Assembly (NCBI GenBank): GCA_963821505.1
Contig: CAWGEH010000008.1
Location: 372,001-436,000, forward strand
DNA: 64,000 nt
Direction: 5' to 3'
Origin: VAZQ01 sp963821505
GTDB taxonomy: Bacteria > Pseudomonadota > Alphaproteobacteria > Rhizobiales > Xanthobacteraceae
Shown: piece by piece, positions 19,959 through 31,076 of the stretch
Layout: the number at the start of each line of letters is the position of its first letter
How positions within the stretch are numbered: position 1 is the stretch's first letter
Position numbers and translations under genes: made by a program
Notes under the pieces: generated by a model
Told to the model about the DNA's origin: nothing
The model's input: the letters and a program-made list of their open reading frames with translations, nothing else
Database searches by the model: none

Positions 19959-20774
19959 CTACTTGTTCGGCTCGCCGCCGAGGAAGCCGGCGATCTTCCA
20001 CCCGCCTGCCTCCTTGAGGTAGCACAACTGCTCGCCGCCGATCGGCAGCACCGCGTCGGCCGGTACGTAGCCGACCTTGCCGGACGGCATCACCACCTTG
20101 AGGAAGGCGGCCGCCACCGCATTGGCGGGCGAGTCGTCGGAGAGAACGCGCACAAGATGCAAGCCGAGCTTCCCGAGCGCGGGAGCATCCTGTTTCGCTG
20201 CTGCGCGCACTTCGACGCCATCCCGCATCGGGAAGCCCCAGTCCGAGGCGTCGGTATGGGTGGCGTTGGCGAGCTCGTCGGCTGCCTTGTCGTCGAAGGC
20301 TGGCTCCGCCGGAGCGCAGAACACGCCCTGGCGTTGCGGATCAGCTGCGGCGCTCGTCTCGGCCGCATAGGCCGCCAGCGCCTCCCAGCCGAAGGCATCC
20401 GTCCCGCTGAGGCCGAGCGCCTTGGCGAGGTTGTCGATGGCGGGCTTCTTCTTGTCGGCGATGTCCTTTTCTTCGGGAATCCAGAAGAAACTGGCCGCCA
20501 CCATCCGGGCCAGCCCGGCGCGGTCCTTCTTCTCGGCGATTTGCGCGAGTTGCTGGCGGAACGCGTCGAAGCCCGGATCGTTGAGCGGCGCCGGCAGGGT
20601 GATGGCAACGGTTTTGTATGGCGCGGGTGGCGAGGCCGGCGGCGGGGACGGGGCTTGGGCTGGGGCCGGCGCCGGCGGCTGCCCCTGGGCGAGAGCCGCG
20701 ATCGGCGCGAGCGCGCCCGCGACCACAAGCGCAGCTGCGACGAAATTGGTGGAGGGAAGGCGTGGAAGCCGCAT
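19959..20774 (-). CDS. Exported SH3-like protein of unknown function
   Basis: A 271-residue protein with a signal peptide (FVAAALVVAGALAPIAALAQ) and a Pro/Ala-rich linker (residues ~32-52). The middle is helical (DPGFDAFRQQLAQIAEKKDR) and the C-terminus (KVVMPSGKVGYVPADAVLPI, then KEAGGWKIAGFLGG) looks like a bacterial SH3-type beta barrel. Similar periplasmic proteins are common in Bradyrhizobium relatives and have no assigned function. The Pro-rich stretch is probably a spacer that spans peptidoglycan. Confidence 0.75.
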   Translation of the reverse strand: MRLPRLPSTNFVAAALVVAGALAPIAALAQGQPPAPAPAQAPSPPPASPPAPYKTVAITLPAPLNDPGFDAFRQQLAQIAEKKDRAGLARMVAASFFWIPEEKDIADKKKPAIDNLAKALGLSGTDAFGWEALAAYAAETSAAADPQRQGVFCAPAEPAFDDKAADELANATHTDASDWGFPMRDGVEVRAAAKQDAPALGKLGLHLVRVLSDDSPANAVAAAFLKVVMPSGKVGYVPADAVLPIGGEQLCYLKEAGGWKIAGFLGGEPNK

Positions 20775-21550
20775 CGCGATTTCTCCCAGTTTCGAGCCGT
20801 CCTCGGTAGCGGCGGATTAAGACCGCTCTACGGCAAAACGCTACATCCGCGCCCGGCGGTGGTACCGCCGCCGGCCGCGTCCAAACCGACGTCGACGCCT
20901 AGCATGCCGCCGGCGGCGCGCGCTGACAACTCTACGCGGGCGCAAAGCGCTCGCGTGGAGTGAGGACTGCGATGGCGAGATGGCGGCAAATGCCCGCTCA
21001 GGACACCGGAGGCACCCACCGGCGCGACCGCGCGAGCCCGACGGTGCAGGAGGACGGTGCAGGAGAAAGGGCGGTTCCGGGCGCGGGGCAAATGCGAGCC
21101 GGAACCGCCAGTCATGACGAACATGACGAACACGGACGCTACATTTACGATAAAGATATAGGGCGTTTCCTACCGCGGAACATCTAGCTGGCGCGTGTTA
21201 CAGAGGCGTGACGGTGGCCGACCGGCTGTGGATGACGCGCCGGCTTTCGCGCACGTCGAAGACCGTGCTCGTTCTGGCCCTATGCAGTCCGCTTGACCAT
21301 GATTGCGGCGAGTGCATGCGTCGTCCTTCGCAGACCCCTGTGACAGCAGCCCGATGCTTGTTTACGCCGCGTTATCACAGCAGCGCCAGGGCGCGGTCGG
21401 TTGGGCCGCGGCGGTGCCCGGAGCCTTCCATTTCTTCATCCTGCGGCCATGACTGCGAAAGGTGGCCGGCCGCAATCTTGACATCGCCGTTGCGGACGAT
21501 GCGGGCCATCGCGGGGTGGCGTCTCGTCCGGCAGACAAGGACATTGACGC
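20775..21550. other. 776-bp stretch without a convincing gene
   Basis: Short frames occur on both strands (for example 20960-21187 plus) but none has a ribosome site, recognisable domain or protein-like composition. The last ~100 bp presumably carry the promoter of the DUF1800 gene. No repeats or hairpins of note were found. Confidence 0.4.
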
Positions 21551-22993
21551 ATGGCCCTTGATCCGAAAGCCGAAGCCGCGCTCGCTTTGCATCGGTTCGG
21601 GCTTGGTCCGCGCACCGGGTCGATTGCCGCCATTGCGTCGGACCCGCGTGGCGCGCTGCTCGCCGAGCTGGATCGGGCGGGCGCCGGCCGCATCGACCGT
21701 CCGGATTTGCTGCCGAGCGGGGTCGCCGCGCGCGCCGCGTTCGCTTACCAGCAGGCGCAGCGCGCGGCACGGCGGGCGGAGCGCGCCGCGCAACAGGCCA
21801 ACGCGCAGAGCTCCGGCGCTCCAGCGCCGGAAATGAAACCGACGGAGCAAGCGGGGACGCCGCCGGCACCCAGGCGCAATCCCGGTCCTGGCCTGCCGCA
21901 GCAGATTTATCTCGACGAAGCCAAGGCGCGCATCCATGCCGCGCTCGGCGCCGAGATCGGGTTTGCCGAGCGTCTCGTGTGGTTCTGGTCGAACCATTTC
22001 TGCGTGTCGGCGGACAAGGGCAACGTGCGCCAGATTTGTGGCGCTTACGAGCGCGAGGCCATCCGTGGCAACGTGCTCGGCCGCTTCGGCGACATGTTGC
22101 TGGCCGCGGAATCCCATCCGGCGATGCTCGTCTACCTCGACAATGCGCGCTCCATCGGTCCCGACTCGATCGCCGGCGTCAGGCAGAAGCGGGGCCTCAA
22201 TGAGAATCTCGCCCGCGAGATCCTGGAGTTGCATACGCTGGGCGTGCGCAGCGTCTACACCCAGGAGGACGTGACGCGTTTCGCCAATGTGATCACGGGC
22301 TGGACACTCGTGCCGTTTCGCCAGGACCCGACGCGCGGCGGCGAGTTCGCGTTCAACGCGCGCATGCACCAGCCCGGCGCGCAGACGGTGGTCGGCAAGA
22401 GCTATCCCGACACCGGCCTCGGGCAGGGCCGTGCCGTGCTCGCCGCGCTCGCCCGTCATCCCGCGACCGCGAAGCACGTGTGCACCAAGCTCGCGCGCCA
22501 TTTCGTCGCCGATGAGCCGCCGCCGGCGCTGGTCGAGCGGCTGACGAAGCGGTTCCTCGCCACCCAAGGTGATCTCAAAGAGGTGGCGAAGGCGCTGGTC
22601 GTTGCGCCGGAAGCGTGGGAGGCGCCACGGGCCAAGCTCAAGCGCCCCGGCGAATGGATCATCGGATCGTTGCGCGCGGTGGGCGTCACGCCCGCCGAGA
22701 TCGGCCCGATCATGCAGGCGCATAACCTCTTGGGCGAGCCGCTGTGGCGGCCAGCGGCGCCCAAGGGTTTCGCAGACGAAAGCGCGCCCTGGCTCGACGG
22801 CCTGGCGCAACGCCTCGACATCGCCAATCAGTTTGCCCGGCGCACGGGCGCGGACGCCGATCCGCGCGAGGTGTTCGAGGAGACACTGGCGCCGCTCGCC
22901 TCGACCGAGACGCGCCAGGCCATCACGCGCGCGGAAAGCCGTCCGCAGGCGCTGGCGCTCTTGTTCATGGCGCCCGAGTTTCAACGGAGATGA
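21551..22993 (+). CDS. DUF1800 family protein
   Basis: A 480-residue protein starting MALDPKAEAALALHRFGLGP, the typical opening of DUF1800. Further family blocks are VWFWSNHFCVSADKGNVRQ, RQKRGLNENLAREILELHTL and GVRSVYTQEDVTRFANVITG. The Ala/Gln-rich segment near residues 70-100 is a low-complexity linker. Its stop overlaps the start of the DUF1501 gene (ATGA at 22990). DUF1800/DUF1501 pairs occur widely; their function is not established, though an extracytoplasmic role is likely as the partner has a Tat signal. Confidence 0.92.
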   Translation: MALDPKAEAALALHRFGLGPRTGSIAAIASDPRGALLAELDRAGAGRIDRPDLLPSGVAARAAFAYQQAQRAARRAERAAQQANAQSSGAPAPEMKPTEQAGTPPAPRRNPGPGLPQQIYLDEAKARIHAALGAEIGFAERLVWFWSNHFCVSADKGNVRQICGAYEREAIRGNVLGRFGDMLLAAESHPAMLVYLDNARSIGPDSIAGVRQKRGLNENLAREILELHTLGVRSVYTQEDVTRFANVITGWTLVPFRQDPTRGGEFAFNARMHQPGAQTVVGKSYPDTGLGQGRAVLAALARHPATAKHVCTKLARHFVADEPPPALVERLTKRFLATQGDLKEVAKALVVAPEAWEAPRAKLKRPGEWIIGSLRAVGVTPAEIGPIMQAHNLLGEPLWRPAAPKGFADESAPWLDGLAQRLDIANQFARRTGADADPREVFEETLAPLASTETRQAITRAESRPQALALLFMAPEFQRR

Positions 22994-24228
22994 CCATGAC
23001 GCTCCACGCTCCGACCCGCCGCGAACTGCTGCTTGCCTCCGGCACGCTGTTCGCCTGGGCCTATCTGCCGAAAGCGGCGCGCGCGGAGGGCCGCGATCCG
23101 CGGCTGCTGGTGATCGTGCTGCGCGGCGCGCTCGACGGGCTGGCGGCGGTCGCGCCCGTCGGGGATCCGGATTGGATCGGCCTGCGCGGCGACAAGGCGC
23201 TCACGCTCGACGGCAAGCCGCCCGCGCTGCCGCTCGATTCCTTCTTCGCGCTCAATCCGGCGATGCCGAACCTGCACCGTCTCTACCAATCTGGCGCCGC
23301 GACCATCGTGCATGCGGCGGCGACGTCGTACCGCGAGCGCTCGCACTTCGATGGCCAGGACGTCCTGGAAAGCGGTTTCGGCAAGCCGGGCGCCGCCGAC
23401 ACCGGCTGGCTCAACCGCGCGCTCGCCGCGCTGCAGCCCGCCGGCCGCGCCGGCGGCGGACGGGATGCCTTTGCAGTCGGGCCCATAGCACCCTTGGTTG
23501 TCCGGGGGCCGGCGCCGGTGCTGTCGTGGACGCCGCGACGGCTCCCGCCGGCGAGCGACGACACGGTGATGCGGCTCATCGATCTTTATCAACATACCGA
23601 CCCCGCGCTCGCCCGCGTGCTCGAGGAGCGCATGGGGCTTGCGACCATCGCGCGCGCCGGCGGCATGGATGCCGAGCAGCCGCGGGCCGCGGGCGCCGGA
23701 CAGGTGCGCGCCTATTTCGCCGAATCCGCGGGCACGGCGGCGAAGTTCCTGGCGCGGCCCGATGGGCCGCGCATCGGCGCGCTCGCCTTCGACGGCTGGG
23801 ACACCCACGCCGCCGAAGGCGCGACCAACGGCCGGCTCGCGACGTTGCTGGGCGCGCTCGACGGCGCCATTGCCGCGATCGAGACCGAGACGAAGGAGGC
23901 CTGGCGCGAGACCGTCGTTGCCGTGGTGACCGAATTCGGCCGCACCGCGCGCATCAACGGCACCGACGGCACCGACCACGGCACCGCGACGGTGGCGCTG
24001 CTCGCCGGCGGCGCACTCAAAGGCGGCCGTGTCGTCGCCGATTGGCCCGGACTCAAGCCTGCCAAGCTCCACGACGGCCGCGACCTCAAGCCGACCACCG
24101 ACCTGCGCGCCGTGCTCAAGGGACTGCTCAAGGACCATCTGCGGGTCGACGGCACGGCGCTCGCGTCCAAGGTTTTTCCGGACAGCGCCGCGGTCAAGCC
24201 GATGACGGGATTGCTGCGGCAGGCATAG
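22990..24228 (+). CDS. DUF1501 family protein with Tat-type signal
   Basis: The 412-residue protein begins MTMTLHAPTRRELLLASGTL, a twin-arginine-like signal that ends near AARAEG. The rest is an alkaline-phosphatase-like fold: LLVIVLRGALDGLAAVAPVG, SHFDGQDVLESG, GWDTHAAEG, VVTEFGRTARING and TDHGTATVALLAGG. DUF1501 proteins are related to sulfatases/phosphatases, but their substrate is unknown. An alternative ATG at 22996 is possible. It is coupled to DUF1800 and runs convergently towards the anti-sigma gene. Confidence 0.92.
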   Translation: MTMTLHAPTRRELLLASGTLFAWAYLPKAARAEGRDPRLLVIVLRGALDGLAAVAPVGDPDWIGLRGDKALTLDGKPPALPLDSFFALNPAMPNLHRLYQSGAATIVHAAATSYRERSHFDGQDVLESGFGKPGAADTGWLNRALAALQPAGRAGGGRDAFAVGPIAPLVVRGPAPVLSWTPRRLPPASDDTVMRLIDLYQHTDPALARVLEERMGLATIARAGGMDAEQPRAAGAGQVRAYFAESAGTAAKFLARPDGPRIGALAFDGWDTHAAEGATNGRLATLLGALDGAIAAIETETKEAWRETVVAVVTEFGRTARINGTDGTDHGTATVALLAGGALKGGRVVADWPGLKPAKLHDGRDLKPTTDLRAVLKGLLKDHLRVDGTALASKVFPDSAAVKPMTGLLRQA

Positions 24229-24374
24229 CCTTTTCAGCCGAAGTCGATTGCATTTGACCTGGGCACTGGGCGTGCCGCGGGCTCGACCTCTGCGCGCATG
24301 CGGGCAGAGGGGCGAACCGAGTCCGCGGCCACGTCGTCGCATGCTGCCTGCTGCGACGGCCACGACGACTTGGG

Positions 24375-25136
24375 CTATCCGTCCGGCCTGGCGGCGCGGA
24401 AATCCTTGGCGAAGGTCTCGAGATCGGGCGCCGCGACGTCGGACACGGCCCAATAGGCGATGCCGTCGTCGCTCCAGGACACGATATTGTAGCCGGCGAT
24501 CTGCGCCCGTCCGCTCGCCAGCGGCCGGCCACCTGGCACCGCGGTCAGGCTGATGAGATGCCGGTTGTAATGATAGACCAGGGTCGGCACCGGGACGCGC
24601 CCGATCACGTCGATGCGGCCGCCGATCAGGGGAAAGCCCTCGCTGGCGAGATCGACGACGCGCGGGGATTCGGGAATGCGGCCGTTGAACCACGGCTTGA
24701 CGGTATGGCGGTCGGACGAGGCGACGTCGGCCGGCAGCGGCGCCATCAGCGCGCGCAGGTGGCTGGCCACCACCATATCCGCGGTCGCATCGGCCGGGGC
24801 GGGCTCCCTGACGAACCAGGTGGCGCCGCCCGCCAGGACGGCAGCGACCATGACCGAGGCCGCCAGCGCGCGCCACGACGGCTGCGCCGCAGAACGCGCA
24901 GCCGCGCGCCGCAAGCCGACGGCGGCTTCGATCCGGCGCGCGAGATCCGGGGGTGCCGCTTCGCGCGGCAACCGCTCGCGGATGGCGCGCCGCAGCGCCT
25001 CCACGCGGTCGCGCTCGGCCGCCAGCGCCGGATCGCCGGCAAGCTGGCGCTCGAGCTCGAGCGCATGGGCGGGGTCGAGCTCACCGTCGAGATAGGCGTG
25101 AACGAGCAAGCGCGGGTCCGTGTTCGAAGGTGTCAT
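24375..25136 (-). CDS. Membrane-bound anti-sigma factor
   Basis: A 253-residue protein with an N-terminal sigma-binding region (HAYLDGELDPAHALELERQL), one transmembrane helix (ALAASVMVAAVLAGGATWFV, residues ~90-110) and a periplasmic C-terminal domain. There is no His/Cys zinc motif in the N-terminal domain, so it is not a ZAS-type anti-sigma. The start overlaps the end of the ECF sigma gene by ATGA, the standard sigma/anti-sigma arrangement. The periplasmic domain probably senses an envelope signal. Confidence 0.88.
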   Translation of the reverse strand: MTPSNTDPRLLVHAYLDGELDPAHALELERQLAGDPALAAERDRVEALRRAIRERLPREAAPPDLARRIEAAVGLRRAAARSAAQPSWRALAASVMVAAVLAGGATWFVREPAPADATADMVVASHLRALMAPLPADVASSDRHTVKPWFNGRIPESPRVVDLASEGFPLIGGRIDVIGRVPVPTLVYHYNRHLISLTAVPGGRPLASGRAQIAGYNIVSWSDDGIAYWAVSDVAAPDLETFAKDFRAARPDG

Positions 25137-25702
25137 GACGCGTCCCTGGACTCGCCCGCTGCGATGCTGTCGATCAGCCGGCGGCGGGCGCGTGCGAGCC
25201 GCGACATCACCGTTCCGATCGGTACTTTGGTCACTTCGGCGATCTCCCGATAATCCAGGCCCTGCACGTCACGCAGCACCAGCGTTTCCCGAAACGGCAC
25301 CGGCAGCACGGCGATGGCGGCTTCGAGACGCGCCGCGTCGGCCTTGGCGATCAATGCCGCCTCCGGCGTCTCGGGCCCCGTCTCCAGCGCGGCGCCGCCG
25401 GCGCTCGCCTGCTTCTGCTCGACGGCTTCGAGGTCGTCGACCACGAGCAGCGAGGCCGAGCGGTTCTTGCCCAGCCAGGTGTAAGCGGCGTGGCGCACGA
25501 TGGTCAGGAGCCAGGCGCGGGCATTGATCCCGGCGAAGCCGCCGATCCCGCGAAATGCGCGCAGGCAAGCCTCCTGCACCACGTCCTCCGCGTCGGCGCG
25601 ATCGCCGGTAAGCCAGCGCGCGAGCGCGTAGGCGTCGGCGAGGTGCGGCAACACCACGCTCGCGAAGCGCGCCCGATCCTCGTCGCTGCCCAAGCCTTCC
25701 AT
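25133..25702 (-). CDS. ECF-family RNA polymerase sigma factor
   Basis: A 189-residue sigma factor with region 2 (YALARWLTGDRADAEDVVQE, then ARAWLLTIVRHAAY) and region 4 (LPVPFRETLVLRDVQGLDYR, then VPIGTVMSRLARARRRL). Size and layout fit the ECF group. Cotranscribed with the membrane anti-sigma gene. The target promoters cannot be inferred; the convergent DUF1800/DUF1501 pair is only a neighbour. Confidence 0.93.
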   Translation of the reverse strand: MEGLGSDEDRARFASVVLPHLADAYALARWLTGDRADAEDVVQEACLRAFRGIGGFAGINARAWLLTIVRHAAYTWLGKNRSASLLVVDDLEAVEQKQASAGGAALETGPETPEAALIAKADAARLEAAIAVLPVPFRETLVLRDVQGLDYREIAEVTKVPIGTVMSRLARARRRLIDSIAAGESRDAS

Positions 25703-26060
25703 CGGCGATGCGCACCGCTGCGGTCATGGGATGGAGATCACCCACCCGCCGGTTTTATTCCCGGGATCGAAACGTCCGGCTTCGTCTTAGAGCGGTTTCC
25801 CTTCTGTTGAAATCGGAAAACCGCTCTGGAGCCCTTGGGTTTGACGCGTTTTCTGGGGCCGACCGGTTCCCACCCCGGATCAAGTCCGGGGCAGGCTTTG
25901 TCCGGAACGCTCTGGCGGGAATTCCCGTATCGACGCCGTCCGGGCCTGGCAGATCGCGTCGGGCGCATCCGGGCCGCCGGGCGAGGCGCCGGACGGACGG
26001 TGCGGTCGGCGCCGCGGCGCGCGACACCGCACGCTTGTCAGCGCGCGCAGGCGGCGACGG
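25703..26060. other. 358-bp intergenic region, mostly a dispersed repeat
   Basis: No gene. The middle holds repeat R1 copy A (25789-25905). The remainder has short frames on both strands without protein character. The sigma factor promoter should lie just beyond 25702. Confidence 0.5.
25789..25905 (+). repeat. Dispersed repeat R1, copy A
   Basis: About 117 bp beginning AGCGGTTTCC and ending GGCAGGCTTTGTCCGG. It contains a local inverted repeat (AGCGGTTT...AAACCGCT) and a CCCCGGATCAAGTCCGGGG hairpin. It matches 43421-43544 (opposite orientation) along most of its length and 30630-30708 over its second half. Confidence 0.8.
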
Positions 26061-27908
<1,848 letters not shown>

Positions 27909-28235
27909 GACACAGGCTCGAAACGGGTCGTGGCCCCTCACGCCGCCATCCCTGGCGCCGTCGAGGCGGTGCGACCCCGCATTCCATTGTCGGATCGAGC
28001 GCGGCGGTAGAAAAGCTTCGTGTCGGGACTATGGCATGGTGACCGCGTGGGTGCGCCACGTCCCTCGTTCTGCCGGGCATTCCCACGCCCCGTCGCTGCC
28101 TGCGGAAACGAACTGCAAGAAAAAAGCGCCCTGCGCGCAACGAAATTTCACAAGCCGCGTGCCAACTCTCTGTTTTGCGGGGCGCCGCCGCCGCGCTCGC
28201 GCGGGGGCGTGGAACGGGCGCGGAGTTTGGCGCGC
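27909..28235. other. 327-bp gene-free stretch
   Basis: No coding frame of its own, hairpin or known repeat was recognised. It should contain the promoter of the downstream ABC exporter gene (minus strand) and the end region of the sugar dehydrogenase transcript. Confidence 0.35.
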
Positions 28236-29458
28236 TCACCGCGCCGGCGCGACGCGAAGAATCCGCCCCGACGTGTTGTCGGTGAGGAGCCACAACGCGC
28301 CGTCCGGACCCTGGCGCACGTCGCGGATGCGCTCGCGCAGTTGCTGCAAGAGCCGCTCTTCCTTGACCACCTTGTCGCCGTCGAGTTCGAGCCGCGCCAG
28401 AAGCTGGCCGGCCAGCGCCCCGACGAACAGATTGCCGCGCCAGGCCGGGAACAGATTGCCGGTATAGAAGGCCATGCCCGACGGGCGCGATCGAGGGCAC
28501 CCAGTACCAGATCGGCTGCTCCATCCCGGCCTTGTGCGTGCTTTCGTGGATCTTGGCGCCGTTGTAGTCGATGCCGTAGCCGATCACCGGCCAGCCGTAG
28601 TTCTTGCCCTTCTCGATGAGATTGACCTCATCGCCGCCGCGCGGTCCGTGCTCGTGCTCCCACAGCTTTCCGCTCGTGGGATGGAGCGCGAGGCCCTGCG
28701 GATTGCGGTGGCCGTAGCTCCAGATTTCCGGCTTGGCGCCCGCGCGCGCCGACGAGCCCGGTTCAGGGCGAGTGTCCGGCCCGCGCACCATAGAGTTGCC
28801 GCGCTGGCCGCTCGCTTCGCTCGCCAGCGCGGCGCGGCCGACGAAGGGATTGTCGGGCGGCACCGAGCCGTCCGGCCGGATGCGAAGGATCTTGCCCAGG
28901 TGATTGCCGAGATTCTGCGCCTGGTCGCGGGTGGTGAAATGCTCGCCGGCGGTCAGGAAGAGGTTGTCGTCGGGCGTCTGCACGAGGCGGCAGCCGAAAT
29001 GATTGCCGCTGGAGAGCGGGCCTTCCTGATGGAATATCACCTCGACCGCGTCGAGCCGCGGCGTGCCGTCATCCACCAGCCGGGCGCGGGCGAGCGCCGT
29101 GCGCGCGCCGCCGCCGACCGGCTCGGCGTAACAGAAATAGATCGTATGGTTCTGGCCGTAGTCGCGGTCGAGCGCGACGTCGTGCAGGCCGCCCTGGCCC
29201 GCGGCGAAGACTTTCGGCACGCCCGCGAGCGCGGGCGAGAGCTTGCCGTCCGTGCCGACAATGCGCATGCGCCCGGGGCGCTCGGTGACCAACATGCGGC
29301 CATCGGGCAGGAAGGCGAGCGCCCAGGGATGGACGAGGCCCTTCGCCACCGTTTCCACCGCGACGTCGCCGGCGGCCGAATGAAGAACCTGCGCGTGGCA
29401 GGGCCCGCAACCCGCCGCAACGAGCCCGGCTGTCACATGCCAATGCCCACGACCTCAT
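28236..29458 (-). CDS. PQQ-dependent sugar (aldose) dehydrogenase-like protein, two frameshifts and an in-frame palindromic insert
   Basis: A periplasmic six-bladed beta-propeller of the soluble glucose dehydrogenase family (WALAFLPDGRMLVTERPG, LDRDYGQNHTIYFCYAE, SYGHRNPQGLALHP, HGPRGGDEVNLIEKGKNYGW). Three oddities appear. Near 29437 one extra base separates MRSWALA from TAGLVAAGCGPCHAQ; removing it builds a proper signal peptide. Near 28480 an extra base separates IWYWVPSIAP from SGMAFYTGNLFPAW and the C-terminus. Between residues NPFVGRA and GAKPEIW lies a ~30-residue insert encoded by a palindromic element. Both shifts look like sequence errors; restored, the enzyme is near family length plus the insert. 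Confidence 0.85.
28743..28833 (-). repeat. Palindromic element inserted in frame in the sugar dehydrogenase gene
   Basis: About 91 bp that add the residues AALASEASGQRGNSMVRGPD and roughly ten more to the protein. The end at 28798-28833 is a near-perfect 36-bp palindrome (GCCGCGCTGG...CCAGCGCGGC). The same element occurs at 47396-47486 in the cyclase gene, inserted in the opposite sense relative to its host frame. It behaves like the Rickettsia palindromic elements, which stay open when read through. Confidence 0.75.
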
Positions 29459-29639
29459 GCGAAATCTCCTGCGCGCGCGAATCCTCTCGCGCCGCCGCGA
29501 CAACGATGCGTTGGCGTCGAGGTTCCAGCAAGCTTGCGGCGGGTCACATGGGTGTGACAGCATTGCTGACTTTTCGGCTCGAAGGCGCGTGTGTGATCAT
29601 TCGAGACGAGAATCCGGCTGGAGACAGACGAGGGCATCC

Positions 29640-30614
29640 ATGAAGCTGATATCTGTTGCCGCGGCGCTTGCCGTCGCGGTCGGCTGCGCCGGCGAGGCGC
29701 AGGCGCAAGCGTATCCGTCGCACCCCCTCACGATAATCGTGCCGTTTCCCGCGGGCGGGCCGACGGATACGCTTGCGCGCATCTTGAGCGAGCCCATGCG
29801 GACGGCGCTCGGCCAGCCGGTGATCATCGAGAACGTGACCGGCGCCGGCGCGAGCATCGGGGTCGCCCGCGCGGCGCAAGCAGCGCCCGACGGCTATACG
29901 CTCAGCCTCGGCAACTGGACCAGCCACGTCGGGGCGGGCGCAATGTATCCGGCTGTGCACGATGCGTTGCTGGAGCTGCAGCCGGTGGCGCGGATCAGTG
30001 CCACGCCGTTGATGATCGTCGGCAAGAACGACCTGCCGCCGAAGAACGCCAAGGAATTGATCGCCTGGCTCAAGGCGAACCCGGGCAAGGCATCGGCCGC
30101 AACCGTGGGGGCCGGCAGCGGGGCGCATATCTGCCTGATCTACTTCCAGCAGAAGACCGGCACCAGCTTCCAGCTGGTGCCGTATCGCGGCGGTGCGCCG
30201 GTCATGCAGGACCTGGTGGCGGGGCAGATCGATATGTTTTGCGCCGAGGCGTCGCAGACGCTGTCGTTCCTGCGCAGCGGCAAGATCAGGGCCTATGCCG
30301 TGATGTCGAAAGAGCGCTGGCCGTCGGCGCCCGACGTTCCGACCATGGATGAGGTGGGAGCGCCGGGCATGTACATTTCGTTCTGGAACGGCCTGTGGGT
30401 CCCCAAGGGCACGCCCGCGGACGTGGTCTCCAGGCTCGATGCCGCTGTCGTCGAGACCCTGGCCGATCCCGCGGTGCGACAGCGTCTCACCGATCTCGGC
30501 CACGTGATCGCGACACGCGAGGAGCAGACGCCGCAGGGGCTTGCCAGCTTTCACAAGGCGGAGATCGAGAAGTGGTGGCCGATCATCAAAGCGGCGAACA
30601 TCAAGTTGGAGTGA
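29640..30614 (+). CDS. Bug/TctC-family solute receptor
   Basis: A 324-residue periplasmic binding protein. ATG 29640 gives a standard signal peptide (MKLISVAAALAVAVGCAGEA, cleavage after AQAQA). The core has YPSHPLTIIVPFPAGGPTDT, IIENVTGAGASIGVARAAQA and VAGQIDMFCAEASQTL, all Bug-type. It is divergent from the sugar dehydrogenase, with no TctAB genes nearby. Ligand unknown. Confidence 0.93.
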   Translation: MKLISVAAALAVAVGCAGEAQAQAYPSHPLTIIVPFPAGGPTDTLARILSEPMRTALGQPVIIENVTGAGASIGVARAAQAAPDGYTLSLGNWTSHVGAGAMYPAVHDALLELQPVARISATPLMIVGKNDLPPKNAKELIAWLKANPGKASAATVGAGSGAHICLIYFQQKTGTSFQLVPYRGGAPVMQDLVAGQIDMFCAEASQTLSFLRSGKIRAYAVMSKERWPSAPDVPTMDEVGAPGMYISFWNGLWVPKGTPADVVSRLDAAVVETLADPAVRQRLTDLGHVIATREEQTPQGLASFHKAEIEKWWPIIKAANIKLE

Positions 30615-30629
30615 GGGGCCGGCGTCGTT

Positions 30630-30708
30630 GCGTTTGACGCGCCTTCTGCGGCCAACCGCGGTTCCCACCCCGGATCAAGTCCGCGGCTGGCTTTCGCCGG
30701 AAAACGCC
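30630..30708 (+). repeat. Dispersed repeat R1, copy B (partial)
   Basis: About 79 bp matching the second half of copies A and C: GCGTTTGACGCG, then GGTTCCCACCCCGGATCAAG and GCTGGCTTTCGCCGG. It begins 16 bp after the Bug stop codon. Confidence 0.75.
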
Positions 30709-30785
30709 ATCCCAAAACTTCACTGCCGCGCGTCCGGTGACGCGCGGCAGTGACTTCCCCCGACCGGCCACTTGAAACGGAAAAA

Positions 30786-31076
30786 TCACTCGCGCCGCGG
30801 GCCTACGGCCACGACGGCGGTGAGAACACCCAAGGCGCAGACCAGCAAAGCAAAGCACAGCGCGACCGCGAACGGCGTGGTGTCGCCGTCGGACACTGCG
30901 CCGGCCACGCCGGCGCGCGCGATGCCGATCGATACGACGGTGACGGCAACCGCGGTCGACAAGGCGAGCGCCGCGGTGGTGATCAATTCGACGAAAGCGA
31001 TGGACCGGTGTTTCGGCGCGGGCGATTGACGGACCGCCTGCTCGAGTCCGGTGCGCGTGATCAATCTCTTGGACAT
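30786..31076 (-). CDS. Small two-helix membrane protein of unknown function
   Basis: A 96-residue protein. ATG 31076 is preceded by GTGGAG at good spacing, which decides this start over one eight codons upstream. Two hydrophobic helices are visible (LITTAALALSTAVAVTVVSI and PFAVALCFALLVCALGVLTA) with a short loop between. The N-terminus (SKRLITRTGLEQAVRQSPAP) is basic and should be cytoplasmic. Small proteins of this look are frequent in rhizobia; I cannot assign a role. Confidence 0.6.
   Translation of the reverse strand: MSKRLITRTGLEQAVRQSPAPKHRSIAFVELITTAALALSTAVAVTVVSIGIARAGVAGAVSDGDTTPFAVALCFALLVCALGVLTAVVAVGPRRE

Noticed and set aside
20960..21187. 75-codon plus-strand frame as a small gene
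   Set aside because: No ribosome site, biased composition and no recognisable features.
22981..24876. Long minus-strand frame across the DUF1501 and anti-sigma genes
   Set aside because: Arg/Ala-rich with no motifs; it overlaps two well-supported genes.
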